A stretch of DNA of 64,000 nt from Hygrophila difformis (GCA_030278955.1 JAOANR010000013.1:45358191-45422190); one strand, 5' to 3'. Counted from the stretch's first letter, positions 22,375-34,300 are shown. Made by a program: numbers and translations. Notes: generated by a model not told the origin, from the sequence alone.

Positions 22375-23898
22375 TACTTCTAGTTCACAATCATTTGTAC
22401 GAGGGTCAAAGAAATCTAACGGTGTTTTCCAGTTGATTTCTTTTTCTTTCTTTGGTTGATTTCTGTCTCCCCCTAATGTCGGGAAATGAGATTCGTCAAA
22501 ATGACAATCTTTGAATATCGCAGTAAATAAATCACCAGTTAATGGTTCGAGATATCGAATAATCGATGGTGATTCATACCCGACATATATTCCCAATCTA
22601 CGTTGGGGACCCATCTTTGTGCGCTGAGGTGGTGCAATCGGGACATACACAGCGCAACCAAATATTCTGAGATGGGATATATTGGGTTCATGCCCAAATG
22701 TTAATTGTATAGGGGAGTATTCATGATAATGTGTCGGTCTTATCCGCACCAATTTTGCTGCATGCAATATTGCATGCCCCCAAGCTGTCAATGGCAATCC
22801 AGATCTCATTAATAATGGTCTGACAATTAATTGTAAACGCTTTATAAGCGATTCAGCAAGTCCATTCTGCGTATGGACATGAACAACAGGATGCTCAACT
22901 GTTATGCCAATTGACACGCAGTATTCATCAAACATCTGGGATGAATATTCACAAGCATTATCCAATCGGATATTTTTTATTGTATAATCAGGGAACTGTG
23001 CTCGTAATTTAATAATTTGAGCAAGTAATTTTGCAAACGCATGATTGCGAGATGATAATAATGATACATTGGACCATCGTGTTGATGCATCAATTAGCAC
23101 CATAAAATATTGAAATGGTCCACATGGTGGATCTATAGGTCCACATATATCGCCCTGAATTCTTTCAAGAAAACTGGGGCTTTCAGTTCCCACTTTTGTT
23201 GGTGAATGTTTGGAAATTAATTTTCCTCGGGAGCAAGCAACACATATATAATCATTATGTTGCAGCAATTTTTGTCCCTTTAATGAATGGCCATGACTAT
23301 TTGTAATAATTCGCCTCATCATTGTAGAGCCGGGATGGCCTAGGCGATCATGCCATATCATATATTCATCAGTAAGCTTATGGCTTCCAATAGACCTCTG
23401 GCCTATTTTGGGATGATATTCATTAATGGGCCTATGGCCATCAATAAACCTCTGGTTTATTTGGGGAATATTAGACCTGTGGTCTAAGTGATAATTTTCA
23501 ATTGTATTTATCTTTGAAAAATACAATCCAGAAGACAGAGCTGTTAATTTTTCCAACATATATTTCTTACCATGTGTGGTATTTGTAATTAATAAATATT
23601 CGACATTCTCTGAAGTCGATGTCTCGAGATGATACCCATTTTCTCGGATATCTTTAAAACTCAATAAATTTCTTCGAGACTTGGTAGATAGGAGTGCATT
23701 TTTCACAATTAATTTTGTTCCCTCTGGGAAAATAAGGTTGGCTGTGCCAATTCCTTTTATAATATTTGCACTACCACATATTGTGTTTATGTTTGTATCT
23801 CCCATTTTTAAATTGGAAAAATACCTTATGTCTTTTAGTATCGTGTGCGTTGAAGCACTATCAATAAGACATATATTATCACCTTTATAATTCCCCAT
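22375..23898 (-). pseudogene. Copia protease and integrase (pol, truncated)
   Basis: The start is probably MGNYKGDN at 23898; the longer frame up to 24021 adds a hydrophobic stretch translated from spacer. The protease motif is CLIDSASTH. The GAG-pre-integrase domain has IWHDRLGHPGSTMM and CVACSRGK. The integrase core has Asp in IQGDICGP, Asp in IRLDNACEY and Glu in TQNGLAESLIKR, then LRIFGCAVYVP and a YVGYESPSIIRYL block. The coding frame ends after ...CELEV at 22375, where LARD sequence begins and supplies a chance TGA. Reverse transcriptase is absent from the window. Confidence 0.92.
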
Positions 23899-24052
23899 TT
23901 TGTTGTAATTAAAACAAGATATAATTAATATTAAAACAAGATTTAACATAAGTGAAATATTACAATACAGAGACAATAAGATAGCACACATACAAAAGTA
24001 AAGGCAGATACAGAAGTTCAAAGCGTAATAAAATAATAATACAACATAACAA
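23899..24052 (-). other. T-rich spacer between copia gag and pol
   Basis: About 154 bp of U-rich, stop-containing sequence (sense orientation) separates the gag stop (24053) from the pol ATG, and the two frames differ. It could be an intron, a translation-reinitiation spacer or decay. No convincing acceptor was seen next to the ATG. Confidence 0.6.
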
Positions 24053-25051
24053 TTAAACTAAATCACTATATAAATCTTCAACTTGAAATTCTGGGATATT
24101 GGGCATATTCTCCTCAGAATTCATTCCGTCAATATGGTTTGTTTCAACCACCCTTTTTCCTTTATCCCTCTGGGAATCTTGATAAAGTTTCACCCAATGA
24201 TCTCTGGTACGACAATTTTTGTACCAGTGCCCTTTTAGGCCGCATCTATCGCATTTTGCTTCTTCATAATTCTGTTTTTGGACATCACCTCTAGTGTTGC
24301 CCTGATTCTGATTACGTGTGTCTGTCGTGGGCCTAATACAAACATTATTGCAGAAATGATTTTTCCCACGGCCTCGGTTATACCCATGACCACGAGGTCT
24401 CTGACCCCGGCCACGACTACGGCCACGACCACGGCTGGAAGATTCAGTCACATGTGCCTCTGGCAATGGACTACTGCCAATTGGTCTCATTTCATGATTT
24501 TTTAATAATAAATCATTATTCTTTTCAGCCAATAACAAAAACGTAATCAGATCAGAATATTCAGTGAAACCCTGTGCTCGGTATGTTTGCTGTAACACCG
24601 TATTGGAGGGGTGGAATGTAGAGAATGTTTTCTCTAGCATTTGTTTATCAGTAATTGTCTCACCACATAGTCTTAATTGTGATACGATATTAAACAGAGC
24701 AGAATTGTAATCATTTACTGATTTAAAATCCTGGAATCGTAAGTGTGACCAGTCATACTGGGCTCGAGGGAGATTTATTGATCTTAAATGATCATATCTT
24801 TTTTCCAAATTCTCCCAGAGTTCAATTGGGTCTTTGACCGTTAAATACTGTGTTTTCAATCCCTCATCAAGATGATGGCGGATGAAAATCATAGCTTTCG
24901 CACGGTCTTGGTTTGAAGCCTGATTATCTTTTTCAATTATATTTTCAAGACCCATTGATTCCAAATGGATTTCAACATCCATTTTCCAAGATAGATAATT
25001 ATCTCCAGATACCATCATTGGTCTGAAATCCTGCTTTGTCAAGTTAGCCAT
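24053..25051 (-). CDS. Copia Gag
   Basis: The start is taken at MANLTKQDF (25051); an in-frame ATG at 25072 adds seven residues. The UBN2-type gag region shows YLSWKMDVEIHLES, ELWENLEKRYDHL, YDWSHLRFQDFKSVNDYNSAL and LLLAEKNNDLLLKNHE. An R/G-rich RNA-binding stretch (RGRGRSRGRGQRPRGHG) and a CCHC knuckle (CDRCGLKGHWYKNC) follow. The frame is intact to TAA at 24053. Confidence 0.92.
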   Translation of the reverse strand: MANLTKQDFRPMMVSGDNYLSWKMDVEIHLESMGLENIIEKDNQASNQDRAKAMIFIRHHLDEGLKTQYLTVKDPIELWENLEKRYDHLRSINLPRAQYDWSHLRFQDFKSVNDYNSALFNIVSQLRLCGETITDKQMLEKTFSTFHPSNTVLQQTYRAQGFTEYSDLITFLLLAEKNNDLLLKNHEMRPIGSSPLPEAHVTESSSRGRGRSRGRGQRPRGHGYNRGRGKNHFCNNVCIRPTTDTRNQNQGNTRGDVQKQNYEEAKCDRCGLKGHWYKNCRTRDHWVKLYQDSQRDKGKRVVETNHIDGMNSEENMPNIPEFQVEDLYSDLV

Positions 25052-25112
25052 AATAGAATTATTGGAATACAAAATATTACCTCAAAGAAATTTCGGCAGA
25101 GCTCCGTTCGTA

Positions 25113-25128
25113 GCTCGTGCTGATAACG
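25113..25128 (-). other. Copia primer-binding-site region
   Basis: Minus-strand CGTTATCAGCACGAGC directly follows the LTR end TTATAACA. Many plant copia elements carry this motif after the 5' LTR. I do not assign the tRNA. Confidence 0.6.
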
Positions 25129-25319
25129 TGTTATAAATATAAATATAAAATATATAACAATTATTGTATGAGTATAAAATATGCTAGTACAAGTGTATTA
25201 CTCAATTGAACAAGAAAAGGAAATGAAATGGGAAAGGATAGCAGTGAGTGGAAATTCTTATTCATTTCCAATGTTAGACAACACATATTTATAGTACAAT
25301 TTTTCTTCTTGATATTACA
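25129..25319 (-). repeat. Copia 5' LTR (outer edge approximate)
   Basis: This LTR starts TGTTATAAATAT on the plus strand next to the primer region. A minus-strand TATA box (CTATAAATATGTG) lies near 25281-25293. The right edge is placed at a CA (TATTACA) but could be up to 80 bp further. Confidence 0.55.
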
Positions 25320-25653
25320 CAAGTATATGGATGACAATTCTAACTCAATAATTGTGTGATGGCTTTGAAAATTCAAGACATTCAATTAGTCTAGTTTTAG
25401 ACTTTTCAACACTAGTATATTTCTTGTTTAGAAATTTCTTTATGATGAATAACTTATACCCTACAGAAGAAAAAAGATGGGAAGAGAAAAAATCAACAAT
25501 GAGTGGCCAGGCCTTCACTTCACTTCATTCTACAAACTTCTTTTGACCAACACTCGTAGAAAAAGTATGGCATGGTCCATCACCCACCTCGAGCATAAGA
25601 AGAAACCTTCACTTCATTTTGTCTTAAAATTTGCTTGATCAATTCTTGAAACA

Positions 25654-26298
25654 ATGATGACTGTTATTGTAATGATAGCTATGCTCTTGGGCTCGCCAGG
25701 CCATTCAGGTACTATGTAATAAAAGTAAATTCTTCCCAGCTGATGCTTTCTGGGACAACTTCATTTTTTTGTGCTAAAAAAAAGTGGATTTACAAAAAGA
25801 TCCATCTCTTTCAATTCTCCGCTTCCAAAAGCATTTGATCTTTTTAATACTACTAATCCCTTTTTTAACCTCTTCCTGACCTAATCTGTGTTATCCTGCT
25901 CTTTCCTTTTTTTTTTTCTTTTTTTTTTTACAGATGCAAATTACTGCGTGTGCAACAGTGGGGTTAATATCAGCCTTCTTAAGAAGAACATAGATTATGC
26001 TTGTGGGGCAGGGGCTGATTGCACCCCAATCCTACAGAATGGGGCTTGTTATAAACCCAACACTATTAAGGATCACTGTAATTATGCTGTCAATAGTTAT
26101 TACCAGAGAAAGAACCAGGTTCCAGGCAGCTGTGATTTCCAGGGGACTGCTACTGTTACACCAAACCCACCTAGTAAGAACAGAAACAGAAAAGAAGAAC
26201 TTGTTTTCTGAATGTCTTTTTTATTCTGACCCAATTTTTGTTTCTGTTTCAATTTTGTAGGTGCAGTTTCTGGGTGTGTGTATCCATCCCATCCCTAG
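25654..26298 (+). pseudogene. PDCB-like X8-domain gene, copy 1, lacking the GPI-anchor exon
   Basis: Exons are 25654-25708 (signal peptide MMTVIVMIAMLLGSPGHS), 25934-26173 (X8/CBM43 domain, DANYCVCNSG...CDFQGTA) and 26261-26298. All have GT-AG borders and phases matching copy 2. In exon 3 an extra C relative to copy 2 (TATCCATCCCATCCCTAG versus TATCAATCCAATCCTAG) creates TAG at 26296. No counterpart of the proline-rich GPI exon is seen in the following 2.7 kb. X8 proteins bind callose at plasmodesmata. Without an anchor this copy would be a 111-residue secreted X8 protein, or it is a dead paralogue. Its upstream region is conserved with copy 2, and the copia LTR ends about 250-330 bp upstream. 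Confidence 0.8.
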
Positions 26299-27237
26299 GT
26301 AAAAATGGTTTCTTTATTTCAACAAGGGGGATTTTGGGGGTGTCAGTGTCATGCCTGGATCTTTTTTTGCTGGTAAAGTTTGGGGATTTGTTTGGCATAT
26401 AAGCTCTTGGATGTTTATGGTAAAAGATGTGAATTTGGACAAAATGGATTGCTAGTTGTTTTTATGGACTTTGTTGTTAATAATGGAGGCAACTATTGCC
26501 GAGCTTGTAATTTTATTGCAGATGACAAATTTCCTCCAACTGTTGAAGAATACTTCTATTTCATAGTATTAATTTAAAACTACAATGAATAAAGGGTCAA
26601 ATTTTAGTGAACACTGAAAATGATGATGATTTCATTTGACTACCACTGGCACTGAAAAAGTTTGTGGAATCTTTTCTTCCTTTTAATTAATACCTCTTTA
26701 TTTATTTTTCTAATTTATGTGGTATGTGCTACCACCATTCATTTCTCTAGTTTCGGCTCCTAAAAAAAAAAATCAATGGAACCAAGTAACCAGCATAGAT
26801 ATAAAATGGCATGTTTTTTTATTTATCACACATTTTAATTTTAATACTTTCACAGTCCATTTCATTTCAAGAAATTCAAATCTCAAATAAATTTATAAAC
26901 GCTTTAAAATCCGATCACACAAACCAATTTTAGTACTAGTGTTGCTTTCAATTTATTGTTTTCTCACAACTTTATGATAATTTATGCCAAATATATAGTA
27001 TAGTAATATAATAAATACTAAGTATTTATTTATTTTCGTATACAAATTTCCTTATGGCGAATAATTAAAGTAAGGCATGGTCGCGTGGAATTAGATGCTT
27101 ATACCCTACAAAAGAAAAAAAGATTGAAAAAAAGAATCAACCATAAGTGGACCCTCCCACTTTTCATTGACAAAATTCCCAGGGTGAAAAATACCATGGT
27201 TATTTACTTACTTTTGACTAAAATACTAATATCAAAA
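26299..27237. other. Spacer after PDCB copy 1
   Basis: The first 240 bp align with the third intron of PDCB copy 2 (GATCTTTT, AAGTTTGGGGATTTG, GGTAAAAGATG words). Near 27020-27150 lies a second copy of the segment upstream of PDCB copy 1 (CTTATACCCTACA followed by an A/G-rich run). There is no gene. Confidence 0.7.
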
Positions 27238-27249
27238 GTAGGTAATAAA

Positions 27250-27342
27250 GGTTCGAGTCTTGTGTATGCAAAAAACTGCTTTGGGAAAGGCGCCCTTAAT
27301 TGCCCTTGCAGATCATCGAGGGATTAGTCTTAGGTCCAATGT
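27250..27342 (+). mobile_element. Short SINE-like insertion with 12-bp TSD
   Basis: A 93-bp segment is flanked by GTAGGTAATAAA at 27238-27249 and 27343-27354. It opens with GGTTCGAGTC, a perfect tRNA B-box, and ends GGTCCAATGT. This suggests a 5'-truncated tRNA-derived SINE. Confidence 0.6.
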
Positions 27343-27354
27343 GTAGGTAATAAA

Positions 27355-28739
27355 TGTGGCATGGTTTGCAACGTTGCAAACAGGAAAACACTCTTTTTAT
27401 TTTTTTTTATTACAATATTTATCTCTAGGAAGAATAAATAATTGGAATCCAATGAGAGGAGCAATGAAAATTTGTGTAATTGTATTTATATAAACAGGAC
27501 AGCTACTTAAATTCATGTAATGTATTTATATAAATTTTTTATGTTTAAGGGTGTCTTTTCCATAATTATAACGTACTGTATTTCCTATACATGAATTCAT
27601 CACAGGAAGTTCATCACAAATTCGCATGATATATTAATTTCTAGTGGTGTGGAGATTGCTTGAATCTCCTTTTTTTTCTCTAAGAATGTTATAATTTCAT
27701 AATCCACTATTAATTTTTCTTTTAAAAAAGGTTACAAAATACAATATTTTGTTTTAAACACAAGTATTTAAATTTGGATATCACTAACTTATAAACTTGT
27801 GGAAAATTGATACCTCTTTTCTTCAAGAGGTGGTATGTATTTGTGTGAAATGTTGTAACAATGTATTCAAGTATGCAAGTGCTCTAAAATGATTATTGTG
27901 GAGTTGAAAATTTTCCACAAGTACCTCTTGATACCTTGAGTTCCTTGTGCAATATGCATACTATATATAGGAGCTAGCTAGAAATATATGGAGTACATTT
28001 TTATACAGTTTTAGAAGGCGAATAAAAAAAGAATTGTGAACCAAAGTCACGCAAATTATAAACTAAATAACAGAGATAAATATGAGGTCGAATAAAAAAA
28101 TGAACTCAATTTATAAGATTGAAAGTTATAAATCCAACATGTTTCCCAAATTTGGTGTGTTCGACAGAACAACTATTTTGAACCAGTTTATTTGTGAGTC
28201 AAATAACTTGTTTTAAAGAGACAAAATAAGTGAAACGGTGTCCAATCGAACTCTTTTCAAATCAATAATCAATTAACAGCTGATTTGACAATTTTATTAC
28301 AACAAACATAATTGGTTATCAGTTAACAACAGGAGTAATTGACAACCAGTACCCTTTGAATTTCTAGAGACCGCTCTATTACCAAATCCCGTAATTATTT
28401 TTTGTAACAATACCAAACCCCTATACTTTGCAATAAGAAATTCACTTCCAACTCTAGAAAGACACAAAAATACCCCAAGCATAATCCTTCCTCCGATTAT
28501 ATTCTACTATTCACATAAAGACTTTCATTTAAAATTTTATCATAGTTATATAAGTAAAAAAAAAGCCAAGTGAAATTTTGTTAGATTCGTCTCATCGTGT
28601 AGTTTTTAAATATCGAACTTCTAGAATTTTTACTTGTACCGAACTTAAATTATTAATGATTTAAAATATGCATTGGACTGTGTGCAATCGTAATAAATAT
28701 TTGAATACGAAGTAGTATTTTAAATCAAATTAGATAAAT

Positions 28740-28775
<36 letters not shown>

Positions 28776-29038
28776 AGCACAACTTTTTTTTTTTAAGGAA
28801 AAATGAATTAATTACAAGTATTTTCTATTAATATCAAAATGTGTCTGTATATGCCCTTTTGCACCGTCACTCTAAATCCCCCCCCTGTCTAGATACCTCC
28901 ATTCCCATCACCCCCACCCCCCAAACCCCACCCCCAACCCCAAACCAGTATTTGCTTTTTCTTTCATCACCCACCTTGAGCATACAAAGAAAAACTTCAC
29001 TTTCTTTTTCTTACAAAGTTCTTGATCTTCTTGCAACA
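27355..29038. other. Spacer upstream of PDCB copy 2
   Basis: A/T-rich DNA with an (AT)n microsatellite at 28745-28770 and a fragment resembling the CTCCCTCCGT-type MITE interior near 28480-28730 (GTTAGATTCGTCTCATCG). The last 80 bp match the region before PDCB copy 1. No coding sequence was seen. Confidence 0.6.
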
Positions 29039-30537
29039 ATGGTGCCCGTGATTCTTGTGTTAGCTGTGCTGCTGGGCTTGCCTGGCCATTCAGGTATGTA
29101 ATAAATTTGTTTCCAAATGCTTTCCGGAACATTTGATTTGATTTGTGTTGGTTAAAAAAAAAGGGATTTACTAAAAGGGTCCATCTCTTTCCATTCTCCC
29201 CTTCCAAAAGCTTTGATCTTTTTAATAAGTAACAGTGCTAATTTCCCCCCTTTCCCTCTATTTTTAATCTTTTCTCCTGACCTGATCCGGGCCGTCTTCT
29301 TTTGTTCTGTAAAAAAAAAAAAGTGTTTTTTACAGATGCAACTTACTGCGTGTGCAACAGTGGGTTGAGCGACAGTGTTCTTCAGAAGAACATAGATTAT
29401 GCTTGTGGGGCAGGGGCTGATTGCACCCCAATCCTACAGAATGGGGCTTGTTTTAACCCCAACACTGTTAAGGATCACTGTAATTATGCTGTCAATAGTT
29501 ATTACCAGAGGAGGGGCCAGGCTACTGGCAGCTGTGATTTCCAGGGGACTGCTATGGTTTCACCAAACCCTCCCAGTAAGGACATAAAATTGGAAAGGAA
29601 ATTAGTGATGATGAATCTTGGTTTTGAATCTGATTTCTGACCCAAATGTTGATTCTGTTTTTAACTCTGCAGATGCAGCTTCTGGATGTGTGTATCAATC
29701 CAATCCTAGGTAAAGTGTGAATTTTGGGTTTTATTATTTCATGTCTCGGATCTTTTGGTGGTTGTCAAGTTTGGGGATTTTGTTCATTGCCAATAGTGGT
29801 GGAACAGGAAGGGAATTAGCATCTATGCTTTTCATTTCTTTTGAATGTGGTAAAAGATGGTATATTTGACAAAATGATTGCTTTTCTTTTTTAGATAGGC
29901 TTTGCTGTTAATAATTAGTGACATTCTTGCTGAATCGAAATGTAAGGACTAAGGTAGATCTAGTTATAAATGTCACTGGGAATATAAGTATATAACTGTT
30001 GGGGTTTTAACTTTTAATCGAGCTTTTTCGATCTGAAATTCGGAAATGTGTGCGTGTTGATCAATTTATCGGTCACCTTGTCTTGCTTTTGGGCACAAAA
30101 ATGATTCTTTTATACACCTAAATGATTGGTCGATGAGCATGGATGCTGTATTAATTAGGGCATAGTTTCATTACTTTTATTACAACAAAAAAAAATCTTG
30201 ATTTTGTCCCAAACTTTTGTGCAGCACTGGAGGAGCCACCAATACCCCGCCAACGGTAGGAGGCACGCCCACCACCCCGACCGTCGGAGGAACTCCCACC
30301 ACACCAAACATTGGCGGCGTCAACTCCCCACCGGGCGTTTTATCCCCGCCAGGAACCTTATCCCCGCCGGGTGTTAATCCAATAGGTCTCGGGCCAACGG
30401 GGACTGGCTTTGGCAGCACGACGGATGGTAGCGGTAGCGTGAGCTTACAATCCATGGCCGGCGTGTTTATGCCCTTGGCGATGTGTGCAGCTATGATGTG
30501 GTCTAGTTTCTTCTTGTCGGGTGCATTAGCTTTGTAA
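29039..30537 (+). CDS. PDCB: Plasmodesmata callose-binding protein (X8 domain, GPI-anchored)
   Basis: Four exons: 29039-29093, 29336-29575, 29673-29709 and 30225-30537. All borders are GT-AG and they sum to 645 bp (214 residues). The protein has a signal peptide (MVPVILVLAVLLGLPGHSG) and an X8/CBM43 domain of about 85 residues with the conserved cysteines (YCVCNSG, YACGAGADC, NGACF, DHCNYAVNSYYQ, GSCDF, SGCVY). A P/T/G-rich linker follows (GGTPTTPTVGG, SPPGVLSPPG). The hydrophobic C-terminus (LAMCAAMMWSSFFLSGALAL) fits a GPI-addition signal. PDCB proteins bind callose in the plasmodesmal neck and reduce cell-to-cell transport. It arose as a tandem duplicate with the copy at 25654. I am confident of the family, not of the exact PDCB number. 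Confidence 0.93.
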
Positions 30538-31389
30538 GGGAAGTTTATGTAGATGAAAATGCAGGAACTGGTTGAGAACATTGGCATTATAAAAGTTATG
30601 GTTTTGGTGTCTGGGAATCGATAATTTGTGGTTTGATACCAAGGGACGTTTCTGTATTTCTCCTTTCCAGCAATGAGTAAAGAAGAGAGGAAAAAAAGAA
30701 GAAAAAAAAAAGCAAGGGAATTTAATTGGTTCCATTGTGAATGGATTTGTTTATGTACTTCTATGTGGCTATTTAATTTCCTTGTACAGAAGGTCATGGT
30801 CTCTGTACTTTGTTTTAGATCTTCCCTACTACATATTCATAATAACGTTAGAATAAATGACCAGACTCAACTCAACTTGCATTGTTGCATTTATAAATTA
30901 TTAGCGTAATTAGATTGCAAGTGCTGATCTGTATAAAAACACAAGATATTTAAAATACTCCTTCAATATATATATAAATTCTTTTAACGCATACAAAATA
31001 CTAATTCAACAATTTCAGATTCAAACCAATTCTACAAAGAATTGACATAACAGTATTACTGCAACTGCTCTGCTACAGCATTCTGCTTTTCAAAATATAT
31101 GAATATGAAAATGGTGATTGGATTGAAGCCTGAGCCTAGAAGATTAACTCATTTGAAAATGCAATAGAAAAGGAAAAAGATTAAGGACTAGTAGTATTTT
31201 GTGTTTTTTTTTTTTTTTTTTTTTTGACTGAATAATTGATTTAATTATTTACAAAATACGATTTTTTTTTTAATTTTAAAAAAGGAAAAAGAAAATTATT
31301 TTAGAAGTTTACTGAAACATGTCATGAGAGCATATAGTGGATTCACTCGTCACTCAATCACTACTCCTCACTCTCCTCGAAATTTCCCC
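30538..31389. other. Spacer between PDCB and Erlin-like genes
   Basis: This holds PDCB 3' untranslated sequence, then A/T-rich DNA with a T-run at 31206-31225. The plus-strand frame at 31324-31389 precedes the Erlin ATG and is probably 5' UTR. Confidence 0.6.
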
Positions 31390-34300
31390 ATGGTTCCTCC
31401 GCAGCAACAGGGTACAGGAGCCACACCGACGCGACGCCCGCCGGAGGGTGGCGGCGATTTTTCTGCCATCTTAACTGTTCTGATAGCTTTTCTCGCTATT
31501 TTCGGCACGGTAAATATGAGCCCTTTTTTTTTGGGGGGGGGGGGGGGCGGTTACCTTTTGATTCTGTGTATAACTGGTTAAATTAGTTATTGCTTCTCCA
31601 AGAACCGATTTGTTATGGCTGTTCTTATTTGGTTGATTTAGGAATGGATTTTGTATATACCTTTTTCAATATTATCAAGAGAGAACGAGTTGTTTGAACT
31701 GTTTGAAGAGAAGGGTTATCAGATATGCATTAGAAAAGGTTTACGCTAATCGGGTCTTATTTGAACCCTGGGATGAATTTACTACACACTCATAAATCAC
31801 ATTCCAAAAGGCATTGCCATTAGTATTGTTTGGATTATTTGATTCACGAAAGGAGGTGATACTTGATACTAGGGCTAGAAGTTTGGAGGGGGACAGTGGA
31901 ACTACTTATATGGAGCCAACAGAAATGTCTTATGGTTCCCTATGTAGTGCTGCTTAGTGAGAGCATGGACCGAATTTCAGGCTCTTGGAAACAAAAATTT
32001 TGATGTTTGATCCACACACAAGCACTAAAAGAAATTCTTCGTCTGGAACATCTTCGAGTTACTACAAGAGATTTCCCCTTCCAATTAAGAAGTTTAAAGT
32101 CCTAAATAGTGTATTGTCTTATCCCTTCTAATTTTGAGCATCCTTGTTTGTTTTATATGAGAGTGAGACAATGATTGGGATATCAAGAATTTGTCATTGT
32201 CATTGGTGGTAGTTTGAAGTTGAAATTATGGCTGCCCATGGCAAGCAGATGACATCCAACCTAACTGTTTGCAGATGATATTTTCTTTAACATCATCGTC
32301 AAATCAAAGTATGTCTGTTTTACATCAAGTCCCTGAAGGTCACGTTGGGGTTTATTGGAGAGGAGGCGCCCTTCTGAAAACCATTACAGAACCAGGTACT
32401 CTACTTCTATTCATAATTTTGCTGCGTTTTGAGTAGTACTAATATCTTTCCATCAAATTCTCGTTTGATCTAATCTTGCCACCCCTTGGATGTAGGTTTT
32501 CATATAAAATTGCCCATCATAACTCAGTTTGAGCCCATTCAAGTGACCTTACAGACAGATTTGGTACCAAACTTCTTTCTCTCCATATGTGTGCGTGTGT
32601 GTTTCCACCATGCGAACTCATGCAAAAGAAGTCTGCTGTAAAATACTCTCAATCCTCGTGTCTGAATAGGAAGAAAGTAATGGTTTCTTTCTTAATTGTG
32701 CAGGTGAGGGATATCCCTTGCGGGACAAAAGGTGGTGTCATGATTAACTTTGAGAAGATTGAAGTAATGTTCTGCCCTGTGTATTTTTTCAAGCAATCTT
32801 AATTTTAGTAGTCAAGTATGCTTATAATCATACCTTCAGGTTGTGAATCGTCTTCATAAGGACTACGTATACAACACATTGCTTGACTATGGCGTTCACT
32901 ATGACAACACATGGATATATGACAAGATTCACCATGAGATCAATCAGTTCTGCAGTGCTCATTCCCTTCAGCAAGTTTATATAGATATGTTTGATCAGGA
33001 AAGTGGCAAACATGAATTATTATCTATACTCGTGTATAATTCATTTGTCTCAATGCATCAATTGGCCGTTGCAATTTGCTTCGTCAAAAGGCTACTTCCT
33101 TTTTAACATGTGCATTTGCTTTTGTGTAATCCGTGCTTTAATGAAGAATATATTTAAATATTTTCAGATTGATGAGAAAATGAAAGATGCCCTTCAGGCT
33201 GACTGCACGCGCTATGCACCAGGAATTGAAATTATTAGTGTCCGTGTGACAAAACCTTCCATTCCTGAAAGCATAAGGCGGAATTTTGAACAGATGGAAG
33301 AGGAGCGTACAAAGGTATGCCGTACTTTTTTGTGGTGTTGGGTTTTTAATCATTCCCAATACCACGTGTGGAAACTTCACTTGATTTTGTTTTAGTAGAA
33401 AGGTTGTAATCGAATCTGGAAAAAGGGTTGATTCGGTTGTTTGTAATCAATTAGCGTACACCTTTTTCCTGAAGTAGTTGGAGGTTTTTGGATCCTAATG
33501 TCGTGTGGATAACTTGGGTAATTTAATTTTAACAGAAAAGTTTGTAAACGAATCTAGAAAAAGGTGTAATTTGTATGTCTATAATCAATTAACCTACTCC
33601 TTTATCCGAAGAAGTGGGGAGTTTCTCAATCCCAATGCCACGTGGAATCACGAGTAATTAGTTTGTTATCGAATCTGTGAAAAGGTGTAATTTGGTTGTT
33701 TCTAATCAATTAGCTTTCACTTTTTCCGAAGTAGTACAAACTTTCTCAACTGTGAATTAGTTTGGTCATGCATGGGGCTATTCTTTTCTGATGTTTTCTT
33801 TTGTTTTACTTTATACTCCTACAATTTACTTGCTGATTTCCTCAATGTGGGTAAAGCAGTTTACTTTCACTTATAATGTATCAATGCCCTCAAACTGAAC
33901 CAAAACATTTAAATGATAAAAAGGTCTTGATTGCAATGGAGAAACAAAGAGTTGCTGAGAAGGAAGCAGAGACACAGAAAAAAATCGCCATAAGTGAAGC
34001 TGAAAAGAATGCCCAGGTTAGTAAGATCCAGATGGAGCAGAAGTTGATGGAGAAAGACAGTGCAAGGAGGCAAGAGGAAATTTCAAATATGATGTATTTG
34101 GCTCGTGAAAAGAGCTTGGCTGATGCTGATTATTACAGGTAAGAAAAGTTTCCTTTATCCGTCAGTTTTTCTTCTTATAGGCTCAGACGCTCAGTCTTGT
34201 GATACTTGGGAGAATACTCCTAATAAAAATGATTCCACTGTTCAAAGTATTGTTGAAATCTTGTCAGCTACTGTTTCTTTTTTTTTTTTGGGGTAAACAT

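Larger units (their letters stand above)
22375..25319 (-). mobile_element. Ty1/copia retrotransposon, 5' part, split by the LARD element
   Basis: In minus-strand order it has LTR, primer-like site, gag, spacer, protease, GAG-pre-integrase and integrase core. It is cut at 22375 before reverse transcriptase. The missing RT, RNase H and 3' LTR should lie to the left of the window beyond the LARD element. The outer LTR edge is not certain: it lies between about 25319 and 25400, because PDCB-duplication sequence begins near 25410. Confidence 0.88.

Noticed and set aside
23899..24021. Hydrophobic N-terminal extension of copia pol
   Set aside because: It is translated from the U-rich spacer; the conserved protease region starts after the ATG at 23898.
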